A DNA stretch of 64,000 nt, from contig NZ_JANIAA010000040.1 in assembly GCF_024505145.1 (NCBI RefSeq), positions 26,850 through 90,849 of the forward strand. Direction: 5' to 3'. The translations under genes were made by a program, and so were the position numbers. This stretch comes from Streptomyces rugosispiralis. GTDB taxonomy: Bacteria > Actinomycetota > Actinomycetes > Streptomycetales > Streptomycetaceae. Positions 43,608-52,228 of the stretch are shown piece by piece. How positions within the stretch are numbered: the first letter of the stretch is position 1; each line of letters starts with the position of its first letter. The notes under the pieces were generated by a model. It had not been told where the DNA came from. It did not search any database and was given only the letters and a program-made list of their open reading frames with translations.

Positions 43608-43686
43608 GACACCGGTTTCGACACCCACAGGCCGAGTATGAGGCCCTCGTCGGCCAGGCAATCTCGCGCCAACGGAGCGGGTGTGC

Positions 43687-44295
43687 TCAGTGTTCTTCGT
43701 GTTCTTGCGTGGTCGGGTCGGTGCGGGTAAGGCCGGCGAGCAGTAGGTCGATCATCTGGCGGGCGTGGTAGTCGGGGAACGCTTCGACTCCGATGCACAG
43801 GTTGCCGATGGCGAGCATGAGGTCGTACGCGCGGACGTCGGGGCGTGTCGAGCCCGCCGCGGCGGATGCCGTCAGCAGCCGGTCGAGGACGGGCAGGAGG
43901 CGTTCGACGAACTCGTTGTGCAGGGTCTCGAAGCCGGCCTGGTCGGAGCGCATGGCTTCGGCGAGGCCGTGCTTGGTGACCAGGAAGTCGGCGAATCGAT
44001 GCACCCACGTGCGCAGGGCCTGGTACGGCGAGTCGGTGGCGGGGTCCGTGGGTGTGGTGGCGAGGGCGTCGACCTGGTGTTTGAAGACGGCGACCACCAG
44101 ATCCGCCCGGGTGGGGAAGTGGCGGTAGATGGTGCCCATGCCGAGTCCTGACTCGGCGGCGATCTCCCGCACGGGGGCGTGGACGCCGGCACGTACGAAC
44201 ACGGCGGCCGCGGCGTCCAGCAGGGCCTGTTCGTTGCGGCGGACGTCGGCTCGCTTGCGGTCGGCGGGGGACGGGTCGGTCGGGGGTGTGGGCAT
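43687..44295 (-). CDS. TetR-family transcriptional regulator
   Basis: A 202-residue repressor. HTH: ALLDAAAAVFVRAGVHAPVR, then ESGLGMGTIYRHFPTRADLV. The C-terminal sensor domain ends with a Glu-rich tail (TQEHEEH). It belongs to the group that represses a divergent hydrolase or oxidoreductase. Two palindromes sit in the 132-bp gap to the hydrolase at 44428 and would allow control of both. Confidence 0.88.
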   Translation of the reverse strand: MPTPPTDPSPADRKRADVRRNEQALLDAAAAVFVRAGVHAPVREIAAESGLGMGTIYRHFPTRADLVVAVFKHQVDALATTPTDPATDSPYQALRTWVHRFADFLVTKHGLAEAMRSDQAGFETLHNEFVERLLPVLDRLLTASAAAGSTRPDVRAYDLMLAIGNLCIGVEAFPDYHARQMIDLLLAGLTRTDPTTQEHEEH

Positions 44296-44318
44296 CGGGG
44301 AGGGCCTCCGCTTGTAAA

Positions 44319-44360
44319 ACGGAGCAACGCTCCGTACGCTGTGAATCGGAGCAGCGCTCC
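44319..44360. promoter_or_regulatory. Two TetR-type operators
   Basis: ACGGAGC-AAC-GCTCCGT (44319-44335) is a perfect 7-bp dyad. CGGAGCAGCGCTCC (44347-44360) shares the GGAGC-N3-GCTCC core. Centres are 27 bp apart. The pair lies directly upstream of the TetR gene at 44295 and the hydrolase gene at 44428. Confidence 0.7.
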
Positions 44361-44427
44361 ATATTTGTCATCTTCGCAGATGCCGCGCGCTTCGAGCCAC
44401 TCGATGTCCCCTGAAAGGCGCCATCCC

Positions 44428-45357
44428 ATGACCAGCACCACACCTGCCGGCGGCAGCGATTCCACCGTCCCGGTCGCCTCCGTCCGGCCGATCACGCTGT
44501 CCGCCCCGGACCGCGGCGAGGACCTGCGGGTACGGGTCACCGCGCCGACAACCGGTCACCACCTGCCCGTCGTGATCTTCTCGCACGGCATGAGTCTGGG
44601 CATGGACGACTACGCACCGCTGGTCGACTTCTGGGCCGCCCATGGGTTCGTCGTCATCCAGCCCACTCACCTCGACTCACTGGGCCTGCCCCCCGACGAC
44701 CCCCGTGCCCCGCTCATCTGGCGCATCCGCACCGACGATCTGACCGGCATCCTGGACCAGCTCGACGCCGTCGAAGCCGGCGTACCCGGGCTGGCCGGCC
44801 GTATCGACCCAGACCGCATCGCGGTCGCCGGACACTCCTGGGGCGCACAGACCGCCAGCACCCTTGCGGGCGCACAGGTGGCCGACGCTGACGGCACGCC
44901 CGGTGAGAGCATGGCCGATTCGCGGGTGAGGGCGGCGGTGCTGCTGTGCCTGCCCGGTACCGGCGGCGCCGACCTGAGCCCGCTGGCCGTCCAGTACTTC
45001 CCGTTCATGAGCCCTGATTTCGCCGAGCTGAAGACTCCGAGCCTCGTGGTCGCGGGCGACGCGGACCAGTCCCCGCTGACGGTGCGTGGTCCGGACTGGT
45101 TCACCGACGGCTACCGTCTGGGCCCGGGTGTCACCGATCTGCTGACCCTGTTCGGCGCGGAACACGGACTCGGCGGCATCCAGGGATCCCACGACACGCG
45201 GACCACCGACGAAAGCCCCGAGCGTGTCGCGGTCGTCCAGCAGACGACCCTCGCGTACCTGCGCACCGCGCTCGGCCTCGACGACGACGCCTGGCCCACC
45301 GCCCGACGGTCACTGGCCGAGGCCGGCGAACCGCTGGGGAAGATCGACTCGAAGTGA
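44428..45357 (+). CDS. Alpha/beta hydrolase (dienelactone/chlorophyllase-like)
   Basis: A 309-residue cytoplasmic hydrolase. PVVIFSHGMSLGMDDYAPLV is the oxyanion region, VAGHSWGAQTASTLAG carries the nucleophile in GHSWG, VVAGDADQSPL the acid and FGAEHGLGGI the His. ATG 44428 has GAAAGG about 10 nt upstream. Control by the divergent TetR is likely through the two palindromes. The substrate is unknown; the TetR/hydrolase pairing often answers to a hydrophobic compound. Confidence 0.85.
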   Translation: MTSTTPAGGSDSTVPVASVRPITLSAPDRGEDLRVRVTAPTTGHHLPVVIFSHGMSLGMDDYAPLVDFWAAHGFVVIQPTHLDSLGLPPDDPRAPLIWRIRTDDLTGILDQLDAVEAGVPGLAGRIDPDRIAVAGHSWGAQTASTLAGAQVADADGTPGESMADSRVRAAVLLCLPGTGGADLSPLAVQYFPFMSPDFAELKTPSLVVAGDADQSPLTVRGPDWFTDGYRLGPGVTDLLTLFGAEHGLGGIQGSHDTRTTDESPERVAVVQQTTLAYLRTALGLDDDAWPTARRSLAEAGEPLGKIDSK

Positions 45358-45735
45358 CCGGTCGCCGACGAGCTCCAGCGCGAGCTCACCCACGATGGCC
45401 GACACACTGCCGAAGCCAAGGGCATCGAGGGCGGGCACCGCCCAGCCGTCCCGGCGGCGAAGACCGACACGGTCCGCACCGCCTACCTGGAGGGCCGCTC
45501 GATCGCCGACCTCGCCCGCGTCCACGGCGTCAGCCGCGGCGCCATCCGCACGGCCGTCGCCGACCTCCTGCCCGACCACGCCGCCATCGAGCAGGAAGAG
45601 ACCCCGGCCCCGGAACTGCCGGTCACCCTCAACGTGCTGGGCAAGGTCACCGGCTTCCTCCGCTCGGCGGACCTGGAGTCCGCCGAGCGGGCCGCGCTCG
45701 ACCAGGGGGTGACCGTACGGCGTGTCAGGGGTACA
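45358..45735 (+). pseudogene. Serine recombinase-like C-terminal fragment (tentative)
   Basis: Directly after the hydrolase stop the same frame reads ELQRELTHDGRHTAEAKG, then LEGRSIADLARVHGVSRGAI and RTAVADLLPDH, a resolvase-type HTH. VTGFLRSADLESAERAALDQ follows. No start codon or catalytic domain is present. From memory this matches tails of actinobacterial recombinase-family proteins. Confidence 0.45.
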
Positions 45736-45954
45736 CCCTGCGCGGTGGCGGGATTCCTCGAGGACGTCCTCGACGAGCAGACGTCGTCGGCCACCGCGCG
45801 GGCGGCGATGGTCATTGGCCACCGCCTGTCGTGGAACCACGAGACGATCAAAGACACGGCCGTCGACCACGCTCACCCGACCGTGAACCAGCACTCGGCC
45901 GCCGACTGACCACCGCGCTGGCCGGGCCTCTCGGCCGTCAGGGACGGCCCATAG

Positions 45955-46104
45955 GACAGGAACCTCTTCCAGGCGGACCGGCTGATACATGCCATCGACC
46001 ACCATCCACACCGTGTCGGGTATGAACTGGTGCCCCGGTACGACCTCGAACGCCCGCCGTATCCATGGGTCGGCGAAGTTCAGCGGCGTCAGCCCGTCGG
46101 ACAT
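45955..46104 (-). pseudogene. PCMT-like methyltransferase N-terminal fragment
   Basis: The frame from ATG 46104 (AGGACAG upstream) reads LTPLNFADPWIRRAFEVVPG, then HQFIPDTVWMVVDGMYQPV. It resembles the N-terminus of protein-isoaspartate-methyltransferase-like enzymes of the FxLD type. Similarity ends near 45955, and the SAM-binding domain is missing. Confidence 0.45.
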
Positions 46105-46310
46105 CGGCTGTCCTGGGCCGCCACCACGGCAGGGGCTGCGACCGAGTGCCTGGCACCGCTTTCACGGTTGCCGGGGGTTAACCCCACCGTTCCCGGTGGC
46201 CTCACTGGTACCACTGATCGGCGGGTTGCCGGATGTCCTCCAGTCCGGTGAAGGACGAAGAATTCTGCTTGTCCGAACACAGTCGCAGCATCGTTTCCCA
46301 GGGGTCACTC

Positions 46311-47243
46311 ATGGCACGTCTTCGCCTTCCCGGCCGACATATACACCGCGCGATGTCCGGCATCGCCCTGCTGGCGGTCACCGCCGGTGTCGTCACGGCT
46401 TGCGGCGACGAGGGATCCCCTGCGCCCGCCTCGACCTCCTCGGCTTCCACCTCCGCGGCCCCCGGGGCGCGCGGGGCGGCGAAGACGGAGCTGCACATGG
46501 TCGAGAACGACGGTCACCGCCTCGCCTTTCACGTCACCGACGGGAGCGGTCCCGTCATCGTCCTGGACGCCGGCGGCGGCGAGGACTCCTCCTACTGGAA
46601 GGACATCGTCCCCAAGGTCCGCACGGCCACCGGCGCCAAGATCATCACCTATGACCGGGCCGGCCTGGGCCACAGCGAGACGGTCGCCGGGCCGTGGCAG
46701 GTGGAGAGCGCCGTCAGTGACCTCAAGACGGGTCTGCACAAGCTCGGGGTGACCAAGGATGTGATCCTCGTGTCCCACTCGCAGGCAGGTGAGATCGCCA
46801 CCTACCTCACCAAGGAGAACCCCGGGCTGGTGTCCGGCTCCGTGCTGGTCGACGCGAGCCTGCCCCCGCTGTACACGGACGAGGAGATCGCCCGCATCGT
46901 CGCCGCCAACCAGCCCGCGGTCGACGCCGCCAAGAAGGATCCTTCCAAGCCGCAGAACAGGCAGCTGATCTCCACGGCGGAGAGCTACACCCCGATGCAC
47001 AAGGCGTACCACCACATCTCGTGGCCCGACACCGTCCCCACGACCGTCATCGTGTCGGAGAAGACCCCGTTCGACGGATCGCCCGAGGACGCCCAGCGCT
47101 GGCGGGACGCCGCCGCGACGTTCGTGCGCCAGGGGCCGGACCGGACCCTGATCACCGCGAAGCGAAGCTCGCACGACGTTCCGAAGGACCGGCCCGCCCT
47201 CGTGCTCAAGGAGATCGAGAAGATGGTGAGTGCGCAGGGCTGA
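46311..47243 (+). CDS. Exported alpha/beta hydrolase lipoprotein
   Basis: A 310-residue lipoprotein. SGIALLAVTAGVVTACGDEG is a signal with lipobox VTAC, then a Ser/Ala linker. The hydrolase part has VIVLDAGGGEDSSYWKDIV, YDRAGLGHSE, the nucleophile region VSHSQAGEIA (SHSQAG, with Ser where Gly is usual), SEKTPFDGS and SSHDVPKDRP for the His. It sits outside the membrane. ATG 46311 has CAGGGG 7 nt upstream; the longer frame from 46233 would spoil the signal. It stands alone among debris. Confidence 0.8.
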   Translation: MARLRLPGRHIHRAMSGIALLAVTAGVVTACGDEGSPAPASTSSASTSAAPGARGAAKTELHMVENDGHRLAFHVTDGSGPVIVLDAGGGEDSSYWKDIVPKVRTATGAKIITYDRAGLGHSETVAGPWQVESAVSDLKTGLHKLGVTKDVILVSHSQAGEIATYLTKENPGLVSGSVLVDASLPPLYTDEEIARIVAANQPAVDAAKKDPSKPQNRQLISTAESYTPMHKAYHHISWPDTVPTTVIVSEKTPFDGSPEDAQRWRDAAATFVRQGPDRTLITAKRSSHDVPKDRPALVLKEIEKMVSAQG

Positions 47244-47519
47244 CACGGCGACGTCCGTGGTCGCGGCACAGCGTAAGGCCCGCTGCGAGTACGCGAACCG
47301 CGCCAACGCCCTCGGGACCACCCTCTGATGGCAGAGTTCGACTACTTCTTGTCGAGCGCGGCGAGCTCCTGAGCATCCTGTTCGAGGAGAGCCGCCAGGC
47401 GCTCAACCTGGTCGTCCGACAGCGTTAACCGAACGGGGAGTGCTACCGGGTGCGCGCATGGGTGCGCCCCGCCGACGGGGAACACGGCGAGATGTCACGA
47501 GCAGTCCGGCCGCGATGTC

Positions 47520-47895
47520 TCAGGTGGGGTTCAACGGGGTGATGCCGCTTCCCGCATAGAGCTCGGGTTCGAGGGAGAGGACTATGACCGGCTCGCCCGC
47601 TTTGGCCGCCTGCCAGGCGATCGCCGCGGGGTGTGTCACGGGCCAGTCCAGACCCGGCCAGGCCGTCGCTTCAGCGGCATGACCGGTGGTGAAGGGGACG
47701 GCCTCCGCGAAGCGCAGGGCCGCGGCATGTGCCCCGGCCCCGGACAGCTGTCGCTCGGCAGCCAGAACCGAAAGCGATGGGATCAGGACGCGGCCCGTGC
47801 CGCGTGAGGCTTCGATATACAGGCCGGTGAAGAAAGAGTCTGCCCGGTATAGGGCCGGTCAGCGCGGTGTGGTCCAGGACGGCCGTCAGGCTCAT
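47520..47895 (-). pseudogene. PIN-like small protein, one frameshift
   Basis: ATG 47895 starts SLTAVLDHTALTGPIPGR. A shift near 47838 then moves the rest to another frame: DSFFTGLYIEASRGTGRVLI, PSLSVLAAERQLSGAGAHAA, AIAWQAAKAGEPVIVLSLEP, ending at TGA 47520. Restoring one base gives about 125 residues with the VLD-H and acidic spacing of PIN-like toxin proteins. An upstream frame on the same strand stops in a TGA that overlaps this ATG, so it once had a coupled partner. Confidence 0.5.
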
Positions 47896-48040
47896 GCGGC
47901 GGCGCCGCCCTGGTGGGCGCGGAAGGACGCTGTGCGTGATCTCCCACCGCGGGTACAGCCGGCGCCGCGCAGCAGCTCGGAGATCTTCGATTTCGCGTAC
48001 CTGGTCCGGGCCCCGTCAGACGCATGGCACGAAGGGAAGT

Positions 48041-48223
48041 ATGAGGGTGACCGCACAACCAGTCCACCCGTACCAGCCGGAACCGAGGGTCCCGCGCACC
48101 ATCGGCGGTATTTCCGAGGCGCTGCGCGGCGCCCGGCGGGCGCAGTTCTTCGCCGAGGTGCTCGCGGCCGAGCAGGGCGCCGAACTCGATGCGACGCTGA
48201 CCGATATTCGCCCCGGGTGCTGA
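48041..48223 (+). CDS. Small protein, unknown
   Basis: Sixty residues from ATG 48041 with GAAGGGAAG just upstream: RTIGGISEALRGARRAQFFA, then EVLAAEQGAELDATL. The amphipathic helices resemble short actinobacterial proteins next to toxin genes. The end RPGC may be cut by the IS5-type fragment that follows, so it may be truncated. Function is not assigned. Confidence 0.4.
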   Translation: MRVTAQPVHPYQPEPRVPRTIGGISEALRGARRAQFFAEVLAAEQGAELDATLTDIRPGC

Positions 48224-48239
48224 ACGGCTTATGCATCCA

Positions 48240-48600
48240 GGACCGCGCACCCGGGCCGTCCGCGCAGCCGACCGGACCGGGTGCGCGGCGACAAGGCGTA
48301 CTCCAGCCGCGACAACCGCGACTACCTGCGACGGGGCGCATGAAGGCCACCATCGCGCAGCCCGACGGCCAGTAGGCCCACCGCAAGCGCCACGGACGCT
48401 CCGGCGGTCGACCCCCGGCCTTCGACAAGGCCCAGTACCGTCGCCGCAACGCGGTCGAGCGGTGCGTGAACAAGTGGAAGCAGTTCCGCGCCGTGGCCGC
48501 CCGGTACGGCAAACGCGACTACATCTTCAACGGCATCCTGACCGTTACCGCGATCGTCATCTGGCTCCGCGACACCGTCCAAGAGCCCGGATCGAAGTCG
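48240..48600 (+). pseudogene. IS5-family transposase, C-terminal fragment
   Basis: The frame RVRGDKAYSSRDNRDYLRRG, a shift near 48340, a TAG at 48374 and then RKRHGRSGGRPPAFDKAQYR, RRNAVERCVNKWKQFRAVAA and RYGKRDYIFNGI is the C-terminal half of an IS5/IS427-type DDE transposase, with the Glu in NAVER. It truncates a GNAT gene on the other strand. Confidence 0.75.
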
Positions 48601-48664
48601 AGGTCAGACACACGAAGAGGTCGCAGGAGCAGCCGCTCAGTCTCGATCAGGCGGCCGAGCATAG
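48598..48664 (-). pseudogene. GNAT acetyltransferase N-terminal fragment
   Basis: MLGRLIETERLLLRPLRVSD followed by LDF is the typical beginning of a RimJ-like GNAT protein. It runs directly into the antisense of the IS5 fragment. Confidence 0.6.
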
Positions 48665-48857
48665 ATCTCAGCGTCAATCGAGCCGACGCAGTCTCAGCCA
48701 CATCACCGAGCGTGAACGCACCACAAGAAATGGACCAGAGCCATGAGTTGCGACAGCGTTGGCAGGGGGTTCGGGAGGCACCTGAGCGGTCACTGCGAAT
48801 CGAACAGTTCACAGGATTCGACAGCGCCCAGCGTGTCGCGAGCGCCTCCCGGACAGT

Positions 48858-49688
48858 TCAGCGGGGCATGCCGACGGCACGGGAGATGACGGCGTCGAAG
48901 GCGCGGTCGGGCATGATGCGGCGCAGGGCGATGAGAGGGCGAGCGCCGAAGCCGGTGGCGTGGCGGGTCTTGGAGCGGCGGGCGGTGACGGCTTTGCCGA
49001 TGGCGTCGGCGATGACGCTGGGCGGGGAGTTGCGCTTGGTGTTGGCCTCGGAACGCAGGGAGGCGGCCACAGCGGCGGCCTGCGGGGCATAGGCGCCGTT
49101 GGCGGAGGACTTCTCCAGCTTGTCGGCGGCAATACCGCCCCACTCGGTGGCGATGCCGCCGGGTTCGATCACGACGACGCCGACGCCGAAGGCCTTGGCC
49201 TCCAGCCGCAGACAGTCACTGAGGGCTTCCAGTGCGAACTTGGTGCCGTGGTACCAGCCACCGAGCGGAGTGTAGATCTTGCCGCCCATCGAGGTGACGT
49301 TGACGACGGTGCCGGATCGCTGGGCGCGCATGCAGGGCAGAACGAGCTGGGTCAGGCGGATCGCGCCGAAGACGTTGACCTCGAACTGGTAGCGGGCCTC
49401 GTCAAGGGGGACGTCTTCGAGGGCGCCGTAGGAGCCGTATCCGGCGTTGTTGACCAGCACGTCGATGCGGCCGGTCTCGGCGGTGATCTGCTCGATGCCG
49501 GCGCGCATGGAGTCGTCGTCGGTGACGTCCATCGCCAGCGGCCGGATGCCGCGGTCAGCCAGCTCCTGCAGCCGGTCGGTGCGGCGGGCGGCCCCGTAGA
49601 CGGTGTAGCCGAGCTCGTGGAGCTTGACGGCGGTGGCCTCGCCGATGCCGGAGGAGGCACCGGTGACGAGGGCGGTCTTGGCAGGCAT
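48858..49688 (-). CDS. Short-chain dehydrogenase/reductase
   Basis: A 276-residue SDR with LVTGASSGIGEATAVKL, VLVNNAGYGSYGALEDV, NVTSMGGKIYTPLGGW and YHGTKFALEALS (catalytic Tyr/Lys). YGAARRTDRL fits NADP use. The C-terminal part with RHATGFGARPLIALRRIMPD is characteristic of the extended oxidoreductases often paired with TetR. ATG 49688 has TGAGGAC upstream. The gap to the divergent TetR at 49754 holds two near-identical palindromes. Confidence 0.88.
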   Translation of the reverse strand: MPAKTALVTGASSGIGEATAVKLHELGYTVYGAARRTDRLQELADRGIRPLAMDVTDDDSMRAGIEQITAETGRIDVLVNNAGYGSYGALEDVPLDEARYQFEVNVFGAIRLTQLVLPCMRAQRSGTVVNVTSMGGKIYTPLGGWYHGTKFALEALSDCLRLEAKAFGVGVVVIEPGGIATEWGGIAADKLEKSSANGAYAPQAAAVAASLRSEANTKRNSPPSVIADAIGKAVTARRSKTRHATGFGARPLIALRRIMPDRAFDAVISRAVGMPR

Positions 49689-49710
49689 GGCGGAGTCCTC
49701 ACGAATAAGA

Positions 49711-49748
49711 TGAACCATGGTTCACCATCTATACTGAACCTTGGTTCA
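49711..49748. promoter_or_regulatory. Two TetR-type operators
   Basis: TGAACCATGGTTCA (49711-49724) is a perfect 14-bp palindrome. TGAACCTTGGTTCA (49735-49748) differs only at the centre. Centres are 24 bp apart. They lie in the 65-bp gap between the SDR and TetR start codons. Confidence 0.8.
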
Positions 49749-49753
49749 CATTG

Positions 49754-50356
49754 ATGCAAGTGGAAAGGCAGGCACCTCCCGTGACCCCAGCCAGGGCGCC
49801 GCGCGCCGACGCGGTCCGCAACCGCAAAAAGATCCTCGCCGCCGCCGGAGAGCAGATCACCGCGCACGGCCCTGAGGTGGGGATGGACGAGATCGCTGCC
49901 GCAGCGGGCGTGGCCGTGGGAACCCTGTACCGGCACTTCCCCACCAAGACGGACCTGGTCGTGGCGGCCGTCGCCGCATACGTCGCCCGCGTCGCCGACG
50001 ACGCCGAGACCGCGCTCAGCCGTGTCCAGGCCGGCGCCCATGCCGTGGATGAGCTGACCGCGTTCCTCGGCCGCGTCGTCGAGGCGTCCGTGACCGACCG
50101 CGCGGTCAAGGCCGCCGCCCAGACCCTGGGCGCGGAACCGGGCGACCGCGGCGATGAGGACCGCGCCGGTACCGCTGTCGCCGCCCTCATCCGAGCCGGC
50201 CAGGCCGACGGCGACATCCACCCCGACGTCACCGTCAGCGACATCTACCTGCTGTTCTCCACCGCGCCCACCGACCAGCCATCCGCGGCACGCGCCCGTT
50301 GGCTCGCCCTTGTCACGCCCGGGCTGACCACCCGGGCCCGGCAAGCAGGCAACTGA
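49754..50356 (+). CDS. TetR-family transcriptional regulator
   Basis: A repressor of about 200 residues: RKKILAAAGEQITAHGPEVG, then MDEIAAAAGVAVGTLYRHFP gives the HTH. The C-terminal region has LGRVVEASVTDRAVKAAAQT. The start could be ATG 49754 or a GTG at 49760 or 49781; none has a strong ribosome site. Autoregulation through the overlapping palindromes is likely, together with repression of the divergent SDR. Confidence 0.85.
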   Translation: MQVERQAPPVTPARAPRADAVRNRKKILAAAGEQITAHGPEVGMDEIAAAAGVAVGTLYRHFPTKTDLVVAAVAAYVARVADDAETALSRVQAGAHAVDELTAFLGRVVEASVTDRAVKAAAQTLGAEPGDRGDEDRAGTAVAALIRAGQADGDIHPDVTVSDIYLLFSTAPTDQPSAARARWLALVTPGLTTRARQAGN

Positions 50357-50649
50357 CGCAGGGAGGCTCGGACATCGGGTCAGACGGGTGCTGCCGCTTC
50401 TCGTGAACATCGAACACGGTCGCGCCAGGGCGCTGTTCAAAGTCGCGTCATCCGCTGTCGCAACTCGTGAACAAAGCCACATCGCGGTCGTCCACTTCGT
50501 CCGGGGCCTGCCCATTGGTGCCACGCCTGCGACTCGGCAAGCCGGCGAGCGGCCCGATGGCGCGGCTGCGCCCGAGGCGCTGGTCCGCACGATAGACATC
50601 TGGCCGCGGGCCCCGGGCTGTGCGTGAGCCAGTGCGGGATGCCGCGGGG

Positions 50650-51015
50650 ACGCTCGGCCAGGGCGAGAGCGTCCCGCAGCGGCTGTAGCGGTGCTGGGAT
50701 GTGCCCGTCGGGACCAGTCAGCAGCTGCTGGAGGCGGGCGGTGAGGACGCCTCCCGCGACGCGGGACTGGTCAGGGCCGACGTCGACCCCGACGCACTGG
50801 GCCGCGCGCTGGTTGCCTGCGCGGACGGTCTGACGACCCAGTGGCTCATGGACCCCACGTTCGACCTGGTCGAGCACGTTCGCGAGCACTTCGACCTGCT
50901 GATGCGAAGCGTCGTCACCGAGGCGGACCGACACCGCCCTGAGACCGCCCCCGCTGGGCCGGCCGGCGTGCGAGTGGCTCTTTGGAGTGACGAAGACCGG
51001 CGTGCGAGGTCATAG
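50650..51015 (+). pseudogene. TetR regulator, C-terminal fragment
   Basis: GLVRADVDPDALGRALVACA, then DGLTTQWLMDPTFDLVEHV and REHFDLLMR, are the last helices of a TetR-type sensor domain. No HTH precedes it, and the 5' boundary is unclear (50650-50700). The region 50357-50649 before it holds nothing that I recognise. Confidence 0.6.
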
Positions 51016-51025
51016 TGTCGGACGG

Positions 51026-52228
51026 ATGAGAGTGATGGACGGCAGGTGGCCCCGGTGGGGCGCCGACGCCGGGCTGGTCGTACTGACGTTTCTGCCGGCG
51101 CTGCTGTCGCAGCCGTACGTGGACACCTCCGGGCCGGCCTGGGCGTCGCTCACGGTGTACGAGGCGGTGGGCGTGGTGGCCCTGCTGCTGCGGCGAAGGC
51201 TGCCGGCCACCGCCTTCGTCGTGGTTTTCGCGGCCCTTCTGGCGGCGCTGGTGGGCAGTGCGGGCGCGGGAGCCAAGCTGTCGCCGCTGGTCTTCCTGCC
51301 GCTGGCGGTGCTGCTCTACAACCTGGGCAACCACGGCACGAGCTGGCGACGGACCGTGTCGGCGGTCCTCGGCGTCACCGTGCTGAGCGTGGCCGGTCTG
51401 TGGCTGAACCGGATGACGACCGACTCCAGCGACTTCCAGGGCGGTCTGGACGTCCTCGCCGCGCTGGCCCCGATGCCGCTGGCGTGGGCGATGGGGTTCG
51501 CCGCGCGGACCCGGCAGGAACTGCTGGCCGCGGCCGAGCGCCGGGCGGCCGACGCGCGCCGGGCACAGGCCCTGGAGGCGGCGCAGGCCACGCAACGCGA
51601 ACGGACACGGATCGCCGGAGAGATGCACGACGTGGTCGCGCACTCGCTGACCCTGCTCGTCGTGCACGCGGAGACCCTGCGCGCCCGCGGCGGCGAGCTG
51701 CCCGACTGGGCCCGTGCCCAGGTCGACGGGCTGGCCGCGGCGGGCCGGCAGAGCAGCGGCGAGCTGCGTGACCTGCTGCGGATGCTGCGCGACCCCGCGG
51801 ACGCCGTCCCGCTCCAACCCGTACCGGACCTCGGCGAGCTGGACGCGTTGCTGGACAGCCACCGTGCCGCGGGAGGAATGGTCGAGCTGACGATGGACGT
51901 CGCGCCGGAGTCCGTGCCGGAACCGGTGCAGCTGGCGGTGTACCGCGTCGTGCAGGAGGCACTGGTAAACGCCCGTCGGCACGCGCCCGGGGCGCCCGTC
52001 CAAGTGACCGTCGATGGCGGAAATGGCGGAAATGGCGGAGAGCTGCGGTGCGAGGTCGTGAACGGCCGCGCGGTACGGCAGGCCACGGCCGGCGCGGGCA
52101 TCGGGCTCGGCCTGGTCAGCATGGAGGAACGGGTGAGCGCGCTGGACGGCGAGCTCACCGCGGGCCCGACCCGTGACGGCGGCTTCCGCGTCACGGCCAC
52201 GATGCCGTGGGAGCATGCGGATGCCTGA
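51026..52228 (+). CDS. Sensor histidine kinase, NarL-partner type (HisKA_3)
   Basis: A 400-residue membrane kinase. Several hydrophobic helices make up the first 150 residues (ADAGLVVLTFLPALLSQPYV, VVALLLRRRLPATAFVVVFA). The dimerisation box is TRIAGEMHDVVAHSLTLLV with the phosphorylated His at about 201. The ATPase domain follows with VVQEALVNARRHAPG and GIGLGLVSMEERVSALDG. A 9-bp tandem GGCGGAAAT repeat (about 52016-52043) encodes a Gly-Asn loop between N and G boxes. The stop overlaps the response regulator start. Confidence 0.9.
   Translation: MRVMDGRWPRWGADAGLVVLTFLPALLSQPYVDTSGPAWASLTVYEAVGVVALLLRRRLPATAFVVVFAALLAALVGSAGAGAKLSPLVFLPLAVLLYNLGNHGTSWRRTVSAVLGVTVLSVAGLWLNRMTTDSSDFQGGLDVLAALAPMPLAWAMGFAARTRQELLAAAERRAADARRAQALEAAQATQRERTRIAGEMHDVVAHSLTLLVVHAETLRARGGELPDWARAQVDGLAAAGRQSSGELRDLLRMLRDPADAVPLQPVPDLGELDALLDSHRAAGGMVELTMDVAPESVPEPVQLAVYRVVQEALVNARRHAPGAPVQVTVDGGNGGNGGELRCEVVNGRAVRQATAGAGIGLGLVSMEERVSALDGELTAGPTRDGGFRVTATMPWEHADA

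Noticed and set aside
46174..46185. Perfect palindrome GGGGTTAACCCC
   Set aside because: Interesting as a possible operator, but no regulator is adjacent and one isolated site is weak evidence.
46202..46313. 36-residue minus-strand frame starting MSDPWETMLRLC
   Set aside because: Weak ribosome site and no family. It lies across the promoter region of the lipoprotein hydrolase, so it is not supported as a gene.
47339..47440. Minus-strand fragment LTLSDDQVERLAALLEQDAQ
   Set aside because: It looks like the end of a small helical protein, but there is no start codon or context to assign it.
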